Shown piece by piece: positions 1-10,690 of a stretch of DNA of 64,000 nt (within the stretch, counting starts at the first letter, position 1; each line of letters begins with the position of its first letter). This DNA comes from Plantago ovata (lineage: Eukaryota > Streptophyta > Magnoliopsida > Lamiales > Plantaginaceae). The translations under genes and the position numbers were made by a program. Location: assembly GCA_028274465.1 (NCBI GenBank), contig CM051456.1:108103348-108167347 (forward strand), read 5' to 3'. The notes beneath the pieces were generated by a model. It searched no databases. It worked only from the letters and a program-made list of their open reading frames with translations, and was not told the DNA's origin.

Positions 1-784
1 CTATTCAATGTTTGTCCTACTTGGCTTTTGTTGTCTGTAAATATGGATGTGTCTCGAACCTTCTCTCGGCTAGTTAGTGTCGAAAATGACACTTTTGTAT
101 CATTTTCAAGTCAAGTCAATTAATGAAGTGTTATTTTAAAAAAAATTACTAAGATATACCATCACAAAATTTATGGATAAGTCTAGGCATCAAAGCACAG
201 AAATGAAATCCATCACATATATATTGTTACGAAAAGCAAAATAATATTTTGCCCCCTAAAATTTGATTGTTATTACAATTTGTCCGCGAAACTTTTGTAT
301 GGGTATAGATTGCGTACGTGTGATATGCCCTTCTGGATCCCCAGAACGGAAACTTCCATGGACTAATTATCTATACAACTGCATAATTGAAGGAATTAAC
401 AAGCTAGAAGAAACATAGTGGAAAGCCATGAAGTTGTAGTAGCAGTAGTACTAGTAATATAACAAAAAAGAAGAAAGAAAAAAAGAAGACGTGGAAAGCA
501 TAACATGACCCCCATCTGAACCGGGTCAACTTCCAACAAGGACCAGACAAATTCCGAAGTAATATAACAAAAAAGGAAGTTAATTAGTTTACCTCAAAAT
601 ACAATGCTTAAACTTTGAGCCTCTAATTCCTCAACTAATCTCTCTTTCTAGCTTCTCCTCATTTCCTCATCAGAGAAGAAGACAAGAAATTATCCTCATC
701 TATCTATCTATCTTCTCTGTTTTATCATCCATCCATCAAAACAATTAATACTCTGAAAATTATTATTTTTATTATTAGCTAGCA
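1..784. other. Upstream region and leader of the EXO70 gene
   Basis: AT-rich intergenic DNA followed by a likely 5' leader. A pyrimidine-rich stretch with a short ctat repeat (about 640-735) lies just before the start codon at 785, as is common in plant leaders. I see no other gene and no clear TATA box. Confidence 0.4.
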
Positions 785-2788
785 ATGAGAAAGAGCGCTC
801 TTGACATTACCAACAGTTTCAGCAAAAATGCTGCTTCTCCTACCCCATCTAGTCCTAGAGCCTCAAGTTCATCTTCATTCAGAGAATACAATATGTTTGT
901 ATCATCCGATCAACATCGTCCTTCTAGCTGCGAAAGCATTTCTGAAGAATTCGAATTCGACCCTTCCAGCAGAGCTCAGGTTACCGAGGATGTCGATCAT
1001 TTCACCAACACCCTCTCCTCCATCGAGGACAAGTCCTCCTGCCCGCCTGCTATCCCTGATTCTGTCGAGACGTTCTCTAAGATCGTCGAATCCAGGATTG
1101 CTAGGTACAATTTGGGCGACAACGGGAACTTGTTCGGTAGGATGACGGAAGAGGACTCGTTTTTCATCGAGGCCGTAAACAGGATCTCCAAACTCACCAA
1201 TTCATTGAGCGAATTCTCGTCGCATGAGACCACCAATTCGTCGTTGAACCGGACTAGTGTGGTGTTGCACCGTGCCATGGCGTTCCTGGAGGAAGAGTTA
1301 CGTGCTTTACTGGAAGATTCTAGAAACAGTTGTGATATAGATATGAGAAGTGGTAATCAGCAGGATCATCCTCCGGACCGGTGCGTGATCCGGGAACCTG
1401 ATCCGGTGGAACCAGAGGATTATCCGGGTTACCTGCCGGAAGTTGTGATGAAAATGCATAAGATTGCGACCACAATGATTACAGCCGGATACGAGACAGA
1501 GTGTTGCCAGGTTTATTCGATTTCCCGCAGGAATGCGATCCGGATACAAATGAAGAGTCTCGAGTTCGAAACGACTAACATGGATGACGCATTGAAAATG
1601 CCGTGGGAATCGTTGGAGAAGGAAATCTGGCGATGGACGAAAATGGTGAAGCGGTGTGCGGACTCCGTATTCCCTGGAGAGAAAAAGCTCGGTGAATCGG
1701 TTTTCTCAGACTATCCAATGATCTGCAATAGTATGTTCAGCAACCTGGCACGCTCTGTGGTGATTCAACTCCTCGATTTTGCTGAGGCAGCAGCAATGGC
1801 GAAGCGGTCGGCAGAGAAACTCTTTAAGTTCCTGGACATGTATGAGGCTCTGCAGAGCCTGACTAAATCACTAGGTGACGCGGAGTCATGCTCTGATGAA
1901 ATCGCAGCGACTACAAACCGCATTGGTGCGTTTGCGGCCAGCAATTTTTGCGAGCTGGAGAATTCGATCAAAAGTGATGTTGCACGGACACCTGTACCCG
2001 GAGGTGCCGTACATCCGCTTACACGATATGTGATGAACTACCTAGAGTACGCTTGCGAGTACAAGCACACGTTGGAGAAGGTGTTTGAAAAGCACGCGGA
2101 GATGGAGAACAAATCGATGACCATTCCAAAGAGTTTAGCACATCATGAATTGGAGAAGGATAGTGATAGTCCTCATAATTTCGACATGGTTGCAGGGACA
2201 ACGCCTTTCTCGGTCCAGGTTATTACAGTAATGGACCTGTTGGATGTGAATCTGGAAGCCAAGTCGAAGCTGTACAGGGATCCTGCTTTGCGCAACGTGT
2301 TCCTGATGAACAACGGGAGATACATGTTGCAGAAGGTGAAGGGGTCGAATGAGATTCGAACAGTGATGGGCGATACGTGGTGTAGAAAAGGTTCGACTGT
2401 GGTTAGACAGTATCACAAGAATTACCAAAGAGAGACATGGAATAGGGTGTTGCAGTGTTTAAGTCATGATGGCTTGCTCACTAATGGAAAGATCAATAAG
2501 CCTCTTCTTAAGGAGAGGTTTAAGATATTCACGAATACGTTTGATGAAATTCATCGGTCGCAATGTACATGGGTGGTGAGCGACGAGCAGCTCCAGTCGG
2601 AGCTTAGAATATCAGTGTCGGCGGTGGTAATACCGGCCTACAGAGCGTTTGTAGGGCGGTTCAAGCAGTACTTGGAAAGCAGCAAACACCTTGATAGGTA
2701 TATAAAGTACCAACCTGAGGATATTGAGACGTTAATCGAAGGGTTGTTTGAGGGTAATGCTACCTCAATGGCTAGAAGGAGAAATTAG
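785..2788 (+). CDS. EXO70 exocyst complex subunit (EXO70C-like)
   Basis: Single-exon gene for a 667-residue EXO70 protein, a subunit of the exocyst, which tethers secretory vesicles to the plasma membrane. The N-terminal 60 residues are Ser-rich and low in complexity. The conserved Exo70 domain fills roughly residues 290-645. Visible family features include the ECCQVYSISRRNA stretch near residue 240, KMPWESLEKEIWRW, and the C-terminal block FVGRFKQYLE followed by IKYQPEDIETLIEGLFEG. Lack of introns is usual for plant EXO70 paralogues other than the EXO70A group. The PEDYPGY-PEVV and AGYETECC segments look most like the EXO70C clade, known for roles in pollen tube and root hair growth, but that subgroup call is my inference from memory. 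The ATG at 785 is the first in-frame start and follows a pyrimidine-rich leader. There are no breaks; it looks functional. Confidence 0.93.
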   Translation: MRKSALDITNSFSKNAASPTPSSPRASSSSSFREYNMFVSSDQHRPSSCESISEEFEFDPSSRAQVTEDVDHFTNTLSSIEDKSSCPPAIPDSVETFSKIVESRIARYNLGDNGNLFGRMTEEDSFFIEAVNRISKLTNSLSEFSSHETTNSSLNRTSVVLHRAMAFLEEELRALLEDSRNSCDIDMRSGNQQDHPPDRCVIREPDPVEPEDYPGYLPEVVMKMHKIATTMITAGYETECCQVYSISRRNAIRIQMKSLEFETTNMDDALKMPWESLEKEIWRWTKMVKRCADSVFPGEKKLGESVFSDYPMICNSMFSNLARSVVIQLLDFAEAAAMAKRSAEKLFKFLDMYEALQSLTKSLGDAESCSDEIAATTNRIGAFAASNFCELENSIKSDVARTPVPGGAVHPLTRYVMNYLEYACEYKHTLEKVFEKHAEMENKSMTIPKSLAHHELEKDSDSPHNFDMVAGTTPFSVQVITVMDLLDVNLEAKSKLYRDPALRNVFLMNNGRYMLQKVKGSNEIRTVMGDTWCRKGSTVVRQYHKNYQRETWNRVLQCLSHDGLLTNGKINKPLLKERFKIFTNTFDEIHRSQCTWVVSDEQLQSELRISVSAVVIPAYRAFVGRFKQYLESSKHLDRYIKYQPEDIETLIEGLFEGNATSMARRRN

Positions 2789-3217
2789 TTGACACTTTGG
2801 TTTTTGTTGATTGTTGCTTCTGTAGAATTATTAGAAGTGTGACTGAGTTTATTCTTATCATGTACTGTAATGTAATTGTCTCATCAATCATATATTGTGT
2901 CATACATATTTTTGTGTTCATTAATGTAAAGGCTCATTTGGTTGGGCACATTAGCCCCAACAAGTATATCAATTTGCAGCTTCCTATTCATTTGTAGGTG
3001 GAGAGACTTGTTCTGTAAAAACAAGCTTGAATGCAGCCAGCTAAGGAAAATTCTTATCTAGATCCAGTATATGAATTTTATACAGATGTGACATGATGAG
3101 ATCCTAGTTGAGCGGTGGTCGGGTAGAAACATCTTACGACTATACTGATAAAATATGCAGAATCTAGCTAGTAAGAATGTAAGATCTTAAAATATCTCTA
3201 GCCCTAACCCTAGCTAA
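2789..3217. other. 3' flank of EXO70, no gene seen
   Basis: Presumed 3' UTR and downstream intergenic DNA. It is AT-rich with no recognisable gene or repeat before the hAT element that starts at 3226. Confidence 0.4.
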
Positions 3218-3225
3218 CCTACTTT

Positions 3226-3829
3226 TAGACCTGACAAAGTCCTTTTGAATCCGAAATCTGATCCGATCCGCAATCCGAAGTCTCACCGAAATATGCTGGT
3301 TAAATATCCGTACTTTGATCCGAAATCCGATTCTAAATCACCACGAATCAATTTGATCCGAACTCATCCGATCCGAAATCACCCGAATAAATTTGATTCG
3401 AAAATGCATTCGATACGAATTAAATATGAACCGAACTCATCCGATCCAAACTCAGTCGAATTAAATTTGTAAGAAAAATATAATTAATTTCATCTATATT
3501 TTAATATTTCATCATTTACTAACTTTTATTCAATTTTAAAGTTGTAATAATTCATAAATTTCTATTACAAAAATAATTTTGCATTCAAGTATTCAATTAC
3601 CACTGGATCCGAATTGATCCGATCCGAACGGGCTCGGTCCAAAATGACAAGACGTTTTATGATCCGAATAAGTTCTTGACCTGACCAAGATCCGAAATCC
3701 GAACATCATCCGATCCGATCCGAACAGGCCCGATCCGATCTCATCCGGAAATAATTTTTTAACCTTCATCCGATCCGATCCGAATTGACTAATCCGTATC
3801 CGATTTGAACGATCCGTTTGCCAGCTCTA
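3226..3829. mobile_element. Non-autonomous hAT element with CCGATCCGAA-rich arms
   Basis: A 604-bp element flanked by a perfect 8-bp duplication, CCTACTTT, at 3218-3225 and 3830-3837. The ends form an inverted repeat: TAGACCTGACAAA at the left and TTTGCCAGCTCTA at the right (2 mismatches in 13). An 8-bp TSD and ends of this form fit the hAT superfamily. The two arms (3240-3475 and 3600-3825) are built from degenerate repeats of atccgatccgaa and surround an AT-rich centre. A short ORF in the left arm is only translated repeat. No transposase is present, so it must have been moved in trans. Confidence 0.82.
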
Positions 3830-3837
3830 CCTACTTT

Positions 3838-4064
3838 CCTAAGATACGATTAGGTTTGAACTGTGAAACGTGGGCCAATCCACCAAGGTTTCATCATACA
3901 ATTAAAGATTATGATAGAGTTTAAATGTGAGTGGAAAGCTGACGTGGCGTTAGTGTTGGTCTGTTGGAGGGGTGTAAATGATGTTACTTGATGTAAATAA
4001 ACCCATCTTCTTCCAAAATCAAGTAGTAATGTGAATAAGTTAGACTATTACAAACGGTATAACC
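3838..4064. other. Short spacer between hAT and Stowaway elements
   Basis: AT-rich spacer with no gene or repeat that I recognise. Confidence 0.4.
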
Positions 4065-4066
4065 TA

Positions 4067-4526
4067 CTTTATCCGTCTCACAAAACTTTACTCACTTTTC
4101 ATTTTTAGGTGTCCCACAAAACTTTACTCATTTCCTAAAATGGAAGCTACCACACACATTAAAAATATTATTTTGTACACTATATTACAACTTTGCCACT
4201 ACTTTATACTTTAACAACTCCATTTCAATTAAAATATTGACATACTTCAGTCTCTGTTCTCTTTGTATGAAATCTCATTATTTTCAATTCAGTTCAGTTC
4301 AGTTCTGTTCAGTTCCATTCAGTTCTTTTCAGACTTGCTTAGTTATATTTTATACTACAAATAAATTTTGTTCAGTTCCATTCAGTTCTGTTCAGTTCAG
4401 TTCAATTCTGTTCAGTTCTGTTCTGTTCAGTTCTGTTTAGACGAAAAGAACAGTTTCTAACTTTATACTACTTTATTGCTTGTTATTAAACTGCACGGTA
4501 AGTGTTTTGTGAGACGGAGGAGGGAG
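4067..4526. mobile_element. Stowaway-like MITE carrying a TTCAG repeat
   Basis: The termini match when inverted: the left end reads CTTTATCCGTCTCAC and the reversed right end reads CTCCCTCCTCCGTCTCAC, the usual Stowaway CTCCCTCCGT theme. TA dinucleotides flank both sides (4065-4066 and 4527-4528). A second internal copy of the cacaaaactttactcattt motif follows the left end. A pentanucleotide repeat fills the centre. There is no coding capacity. Confidence 0.7.
4282..4436 (+). repeat. (TTCAG)n / (TTCTG)n microsatellite
   Basis: Imperfect runs of ttcag and ttctg pentamers, interrupted near 4332-4370, inside the Stowaway-like element. The overlapping short ORF is repeat translation, not a gene. 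Confidence 0.85.
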
Positions 4527-4528
4527 TA

Positions 4529-5001
4529 GGAAGTTCATAAGTTATAATCCTAAATATTTATACTATAGGTTTCATACAGTTTTCATACCGTTTGTGCTCA
4601 TTTACTACTCGAATAAAAGATCCACATGTATAGTAAAGATAAGTACTAGCGATTGCATACTCTAACATTATTATTGCTAGTTGCTACTACGGATCAGAGT
4701 TGATCGATCGATCAAGTGAAGTGAAGTGAAGTCACAGACTCATTGAAATCGATTTATATATCACCATGCACGCAATATATGATGATAATTGAATGAACTA
4801 GGTAAGTACGTAAAGTTTTGTATTTATGTCGATTATTAAGTTTTGGCCATCTTGTAGGGTGTATGCTTGATCAGCTAGACTTTAATTTGACTGCAACAGA
4901 TCCGCCCAACATTATAACGTACGATAGTAAAAATGAAAGGGTATCAGATGAAGTGCACATTTATTGGTATCATCAAATTTTCAGATGCTACTAAGTGTGT
5001 G

Positions 5002-5003
<2 letters not shown>
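4529..5003. other. Intergenic DNA, no gene seen
   Basis: AT-rich DNA between two Stowaway elements. It contains short runs such as gatcgatcgatc and gtgaagtgaagtgaagt near 4700-4730 but nothing that I recognise as a gene. Confidence 0.4.

Positions 5004-5041
<38 letters not shown>
5004..5041. repeat. (TA)n microsatellite
   Basis: An uninterrupted TA dinucleotide run that directly abuts the left end of a Stowaway element. The last TA forms its target duplication. Confidence 0.95.
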
Positions 5042-5042
<1 letters not shown>

Positions 5043-5254
5043 TATCCTCCGTCCCATAAGAAATGAAACACTTTATTTTGTTGACTTTTTTAGGATCATT
5101 TTGACCTTAATTATTCTCAAATCATATGATAAAAATAATTAAAAATATTATATTATAAAACTAGAATGTTTATATTTTCATTAAACTGACCTTCGAAAAA
5201 TCACTCAGAAACAAAACAAAACAAACTGTTTCATTTGTTATGGGACGGAGATAG
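5042..5254. mobile_element. Stowaway MITE (213 bp)
   Basis: Near-perfect terminal inverted repeats: CTATCCTCCGTCCCATAAG at the left, with the right end reading CTATCTCCGTCCCATAAC when reversed. TA duplications lie at 5040-5041 and 5255-5256. These are Stowaway (Tc1/mariner-derived) hallmarks. An interior shared with the fragment at 12026-12165 shows that a family is present. Confidence 0.92.
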
Positions 5255-5256
5255 TA

Positions 5257-5611
5257 AAATTTATTGGTACCTTATTCTCACTCAGTAAAATTTTGCAGAT
5301 GCAAGTACTTCACATGCATACATTGGAGTATTTATTTTCATAAATTCAATTTATTAGTAAAATGTTTTAGGACGGATCTTGAATAAGTCATAGAATGTCA
5401 TAATATTGAGTTTATTCTTATTTACAACTGATCTCAACTTGACATCGTGAGTTTTTATTACTATAATGAGAAGTTTATTATACTTGCTAGAGACATGCTC
5501 TGTCAACCAAGCCGATCGATGTTGGTGTAACGAGTCGGCCGATCGGGCCCGCTCTATTTGGTAACCTACAATATTTTAATTCATATTCCAACTCATAATT
5601 GAAGTTACATA
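5257..5611. other. Intergenic DNA, no gene seen
   Basis: AT-rich sequence with a small GC-richer patch near 5515-5560. I see no gene or element boundary. Confidence 0.4.
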
Positions 5612-5788
5612 TCAACGGTTGTTGGTTCAAGTGGTAAGGAACTTGAGTTCATTTAAGCAAGGTCTCCGGTTCGAGCCTTGTGGATGTAAAAAACGCCGCT
5701 AGGAGAGCCACCCCTAAAAAAGAGTCTGACAGTGCTCGGCTGGATTAGTCGCCAAAACGGATATCAGTATAAATCTAGAAAACAAAAG
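5612..5788 (+). mobile_element. tRNA-derived SINE
   Basis: This starts with an A-box-like stretch (caagtggtaaggaacttgag near 5628) and a B-box-like ggttcgagcc near 5670, the two internal RNA polymerase III promoter elements of tRNA-derived SINEs. A GC-richer unique body follows (aaacgccgctaggagagccacc), then an A-rich 3' end near 5780. I did not find a clean target duplication, so the ends are approximate. No tRNA cloverleaf is preserved, so it is not a tRNA gene. Confidence 0.7.
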
Positions 5789-5901
5789 GTATTGTACATT
5801 TAAATTTTCACTTTTATCACTAAAAAATAATTTAAACGCGAAACCTTTTATGTTATTGTTAAGGTGCCATGTGATTTTTTAAATTATTACGGATGGTTTA
5901 T

Positions 5902-6927
5902 GTGTAACGCCCTAAAACTAAACATAGAATGTTTGGCCGTGTATCGTGAGATATTCATACCAACATGAAGTCTCTACTTTTATATCCTTAAATACAATAA
6001 TTGCAACTGAATGGTACATCAAAGCGTCTAAAATTCTCATACTGAAAATACAAACAGAAAACATCAAATCATCCAAGTACATCAAAATAACTAAAACTTC
6101 GAACAATGCAAATCTTCATAGTACAACTCCATTCAATGACCTTCAAATGTTCACGGATACTCATGCCCTTTTTACTCCAACGGAAACGTCCTGAAAATCA
6201 AACCACCAATAATTCACTGAAAATGGGGTGAGCTACAAACTGAGTGAGAGGGGTTGAGCTACCAACTCGTAATAAGATATCTTAAAACTCTTATACCGGA
6301 TCAAGCAATGTTTTAGAAAATAGACATTTATATACACATACCATATCATATCACACACAACCAGAAAAAAGTTCATTGTGTCATTATATAGAACAGTAAC
6401 AAAACAGAGATCGACACAAAACAGATACAGATCAAAAGTTCCCTGCTAAAGGAACACAGACATAATGAAGCACTTCAGAATTCATATGTAATCACTGTCA
6501 TAGACGGGCCCGAAATTCATAGGTAAAAACTGTCAGCTAAAAAAATATTTTATTCTTTCATGTATAGATATATATTTGTCGCACATCACACACAAACAAA
6601 AACATATTTTGGGGTTCACATGTTTGATCCTTTAGAATAGATGTACGGTATTATATCAATACCCATTAACTTGATACAGTATAATAATAATAATCACATA
6701 TTTCATTTATCAAATATTAAAATAATATATAAAATAAAAACAAAAGTGTCGCAAGTTAGAATCCTCCTCGTACCACTGTATCACATATCCTTCACGTCAC
6801 ACATGCCATACGGACCAGGCGCCACCATAACAATCTTAATCTTAATGTAATTAATTTAACACTTAATCAACTACTCAATTCTTTCTTCCGTTCCAAAGCT
6901 ATGGTGACCGTGACCTCGGAAGAAAAC
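5902..6927. other. Unresolved possible LTR-type repeat beginning TGTAACGCCC
   Basis: The sequence starts with tgtaacgcccta, a common start of plant LTRs, and runs about 1 kb with no long ORF up to the CACTA element. I could not find a matching second LTR, a primer-binding site or a CA end. It may be a repeat remnant or plain intergenic DNA. Confidence 0.3.
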
Positions 6928-7540
6928 TACCACTATGAGAAATCAGCCATTTAGCGACGGATGATGAACTACGGATGTGATCGGTTGCAATTTAGCGACG
7001 GATCGCTAAATTTAGCGACGGATTAGGACGAACTGCGCTCTGAGCTCAGTTCGTGCCTTTGGAGACCCAATCCGACTCCAATTTAGCGACCGATACGGTT
7101 TATCTGTCGCTACAATGGAGAAGGATAATTGTATCCGTCACTATTATGAAAGACGACCAAATTATCCGTCGCTAACTGTGTTTGACCAGACTGGTATTTT
7201 AAAAAAAAAAAGGAAAAAGGGAAAAAAATAAAATAAATATATAGCGACGGATAACCTTATCCATGTGAGGTCTTTCTTCTTCCCTATTTTTCCGTTTCAC
7301 CATTTCTCTCCACCATTCTTTGCAAATTTTAGCTCAAATCGAAGCTTATCCAACAAGGAGTTCGAATATCTATCCAATTTCAGCGATCTTCACCGATTTG
7401 AGAGGTAAGTTACATGAACCCTAGATTTTGGGGCTTTCTCCAATATTTGCACAATTTAAATGAATTAACCCTAGTTTGTTTATCACCAATTAATACTTGT
7501 TTCTCCCCCCTCTTATAGTCTGTGTTGGTGCACCACCACC

Positions 7541-7770
7541 ACGTTCACCGCCGCCACGAACCACCACGCACCATCTCTCCTCTCATCTCTCATAGTCTCC
7601 ATTGCTCCTCTTCCGGTTAGTACGTGTTTATGTAATTAATATTTTTTTTAAAAATTAATTGCCGCCACCAACCACCACGCGCCATCTCTCTTCTCATCTC
7701 TCATAGTCTCCATTGCTCCTCTTCCGATCCGGTTAGTACGTGTTTATGTAATTAATATTTTTTTAAAAAT
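7541..7770. repeat. Two-copy tandem repeat (about 112 bp) in CACTA copy 1
   Basis: The segment gccgccac...ttccggttagtacgtgtttatgtaattaatattttt occurs twice in tandem (about 7549-7660 and 7661-7768) with small differences. It lies in the likely 5' leader/intron part of the transposon gene. Confidence 0.85.
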
Positions 7771-8255
7771 TAACTGTATTTGATTTGCCTAATTTAGGGA
7801 AAATTACCCTAATTTTTTTACTGTAGTAGCCGTCTGAATTAATTTTTTATAGTAGTCCCATGTATAAGTAAATTAATTTCTCACTGTTAATTTTTTATAG
7901 TAGTCCCATGTATAATTAAATTTGTTAATTTAGCAACTTGTTAATTTAGAATTTAGGTTTGGATTCAACCAAATTCAGTAAATAGGTTTGAATGGTAATA
8001 CGGAATTGCAATTGGACTTAAAATAACTGAAATGGTAACATGGAATTGAAATTGGACTTTAGAAGGTTTACATCTCCATTTTGGAGCTGTAAATTGCTCC
8101 ATTTTGGAGTTGTAAATGTATGATTTTGTTTGCTGTATATATACGTATAATTTTTTGAGCGGTAAATGTATGCCAAAATGCACTGGTTTTGCATATTCAT
8201 TTGAAAGTAGTGGCTTGTTTCTTATTTGTAGATTTTGTTTGTTGTTTCTTATTTG

Positions 8256-8930
8256 TGTGATGATGCTATACGTATATTAGTTAGTTTCAATGTATGGGTT
8301 TAGCCTTTTCTTGGGTCATAACTAATAGTATACATTTACTGTCGATCAGTAAGCGTTTTATTGGTTATCACCCATTGATAAGCTTGACCGACATTTAATC
8401 GAACTGATTGTATGTATCGAACACACCATAAGACTTATATTGATAAAGACTTATAATTTTGGTTCTCTTTCATAATTTTATATAATCTATAAAGTGTGAT
8501 GATGCAATTATAATTGGTTTCGACACGTTGGTAAGACTTTTCTTGGGTCCTAACTAATAGTATATGCTTACTATCGATCAGTAAGCGTTACGTTGATTAG
8601 TCTCCATAGAAAAGTCTCCCCGATATTTAATCGAATTTATTGTATTTGACTGAACACACATAAAAGTTTGTATTTAATCGAACTGAAAGTACTTAACACA
8701 AAATAAGAGTTATATTGCTTAATTTTGAATAAAGGTGAATAAGTGTGATGATGTTATATGTATATTAGTTAGTTTCGATGTGTTGGTTGGCTTATCTTGG
8801 GTTATAACTAAGTAGTATATGTTTACTGCCGATCAGTAAGCGCTTTATTGGTTATGACCCATTGGTAAGTCTCACCGACATTTAATCGAACTGATTATAT
8901 TTGACTGAACACACCATAATAATAATATCA
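8256..8930. repeat. Three-copy tandem repeat (about 240 bp) in CACTA copy 1
   Basis: Three degenerate copies begin near 8256, 8496 and 8744. Each carries tgatgatg, then ttcttgggt(c/t)(a/c)taactaa, cgatcagtaagcg and gacatttaatcgaa. The copies are diverged, so the array is old. No coding content. Confidence 0.85.
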
Positions 8931-8994
8931 ATTTGGCATGGTGTTGTGAATGATTGTAGTATGTCGGTACCGTGACAGTAGCATTTGTTATATA

Positions 8995-9471
8995 CTAGGA
9001 AGCGGATACGGATATGTGGAAACTTCAAAATTCAAAAACCTAGAAACGGAAATGTGTAGGAAACGTTTAATTTTTTATATATTTAAATATATAGTTAATA
9101 TGTAAAGTAATATTTATAAACTTATAAATACTAAACAACCAAATAAATAGATATTTTAATAGATAAATTAGTCAAATCAAACTACAAACAACATAATAAG
9201 TTCATAAGCTTGTCCTTTTGCCTAATGAATGAGGGCTCATGTCAAGGTCTTTTAACTCATTCTATGTATAATATACGTATTTCTAAAGTGACATTTGAGC
9301 AATTAACAAAATATATTTTCCTTATATGCAATAGACAACACATAACCCATATTATGGACAAAAATAATTAAGTAAAAAAAATTATCAAATGTCCAAAAAG
9401 GTAGTCCATAAGTTTCCGACAAGGAAACGTAGAGGAAACGTCAGGTCATTTGAAGTTTCCGTGCTTCATAG
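8995..9471. mobile_element. hAT-type MITE nested in CACTA copy 1
   Basis: A 477-bp insertion flanked by a perfect 8-bp duplication, GTTATATA (8987-8994 and 9472-9479). The ends are CTAGGAAGC and GCTTCATAG, which form an inverted repeat CTA(G/T)GAAGC. Both arms carry ggaaacttcaaa and ggaaacg motifs in opposite orientation. The 8-bp TSD indicates hAT. It is younger than the CACTA element it interrupts. Confidence 0.8.
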
Positions 9472-9888
9472 GTTATATATGCATATGTCACTGTACTGAC
9501 GTATTTCAATGATTCTCATCGCCTGGCCTAGTAATAAATGAACTTTATTTGATGGTATCCATAGAGTAATTAGTACGAACTTTCCTTGTTTTAATTTCCA
9601 AGTCCTCGTCTATAATTAAATTACAATCAAGTGTAGGCGGGGTCTTGGAAACCAAGGAAAGTTTGTACTGCGGTAATCATATAAACCAAGGAAAGGTTAG
9701 TTAAATATGGTATGCATAGAATAAATAGTACGAACACATTACCCCCTCTGAAATGCCATCACTTACATAACTAGCTAGTGTCGGTGTTTCTGAGGGACAA
9801 TGTGCGTGTACTTCAATAATCATGTAAACCATACATATATAACTAATTATCATTGTTTTCAACTTACATTTTCTACATGCAGACATAA

Positions 9889-10690
9889 TGAACGGCGATG
9901 GCCAAGCACAACCCCATGCTAGGACGGCTTGAACAATGGCATGCCGGTATTGTTCGGTGTGCAGGGGTCTAAGTAAGTTCTGATCAATTGGTATTTAATT
10001 GATTATATATTGTTGTGGGTAATCATGTTAATCTTTTAAAATGTGTGACAGATTTCACTCGGCTGCTGCTACACGAAAGCTGGCAGTGATAAGGAAAACA
10101 AGCTATTTTCCGACTCCTGGACCAGGGGGTGGCGGTGAGAAGTGGAGTACGGTTCCTCCTCTCATGAAGTAGCGCCATTTCTATGAACTCAAGGTAATTT
10201 ATTTGTATTTACTTGTTACGTGGTAGTCGTTAGGATTATGTCCGCATTCATGATGGGTAGGCGGCGCCCAACATTTGTTATTTGATTGTTTTTTACATTA
10301 TGTCCGCATTCATGATGGGTAGGCGGTGCCCATAAGTTGTTAGACCGCAACCTTAGCTTGTATACATATTGAGTAGGCGTCGTTCATTAAATGTAACATT
10401 TAGGAAAATGTTTGACTTATTTGAAGCGAACCAAACTCTTGCATAAATACTACTATATTTCTCCTGCCCATACGGAGGAGTTGTGGAGTGTATTCAGCCG
10501 CGAGGCGGGTCTTCACCACAGGCGCCTGCTTACCATTGCCAAGAAAAAGCGTTTTCAGTACAATGTATGGGTTCCCTACATTCATCCGGATTATCGAGCG
10601 TTGTGGGAGGAGTACTGGACCCGTACGGAGCTAAGGAATCCGGAGTTGCACGATGGAGCTTTGGGTGTGGTGGAGAACCCGGAGAATTAG
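9889..10690 (+). pseudogene. Decayed TnpA / Transposase_24-like gene of CACTA copy 1
   Basis: Three exon-like pieces are homologous by eye to those in the second CACTA element. Piece one starts ATGAACGG (9889). Piece two (about 10052-10191) reads GGGGEKWST and matches GGGEKWSTLPL of the other copy, but has an in-frame stop shortly after. Piece three (about 10437-10690) reads EELWSVFSREAG, IAKKKRFQYNVWVPY and ALWEEYW. These look like the plant En/Spm Transposase_24 (PF03004) type of protein, which acts with Tnp2 in CACTA transposition; the family call is from memory of its motifs. Stops and frame changes mean it cannot make the full protein. Confidence 0.65.
10230..10390. repeat. Intronic repeat ccgcattca..gggtaggcgg in CACTA copy 1
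   Basis: Two close copies of tccgcattcatgatgggtaggcgg(c/t)gccca plus a third degenerate copy (attgagtaggcgtcgttcatt) lie between the second and third exon-like pieces. The same motif occurs twice at the matching position of the second CACTA element. Confidence 0.85.

Noticed and set aside
997-2428. Several minus-strand ORFs of 60-97 codons opposite the EXO70 gene
   Set aside because: They are antisense shadows of a strongly conserved protein-coding frame and have no domain of their own.
5612-5788. A tRNA gene
   Set aside because: A-box and B-box are present, but there is no acceptor stem or anticodon arm, and an A-rich tail follows; it is a SINE.
10230-10390. Regular repeats with spacers that could suggest a CRISPR array
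   Set aside because: This is a plant nuclear sequence. The repeats are few and diverged and lie in a transposon intron; there are no cas genes.
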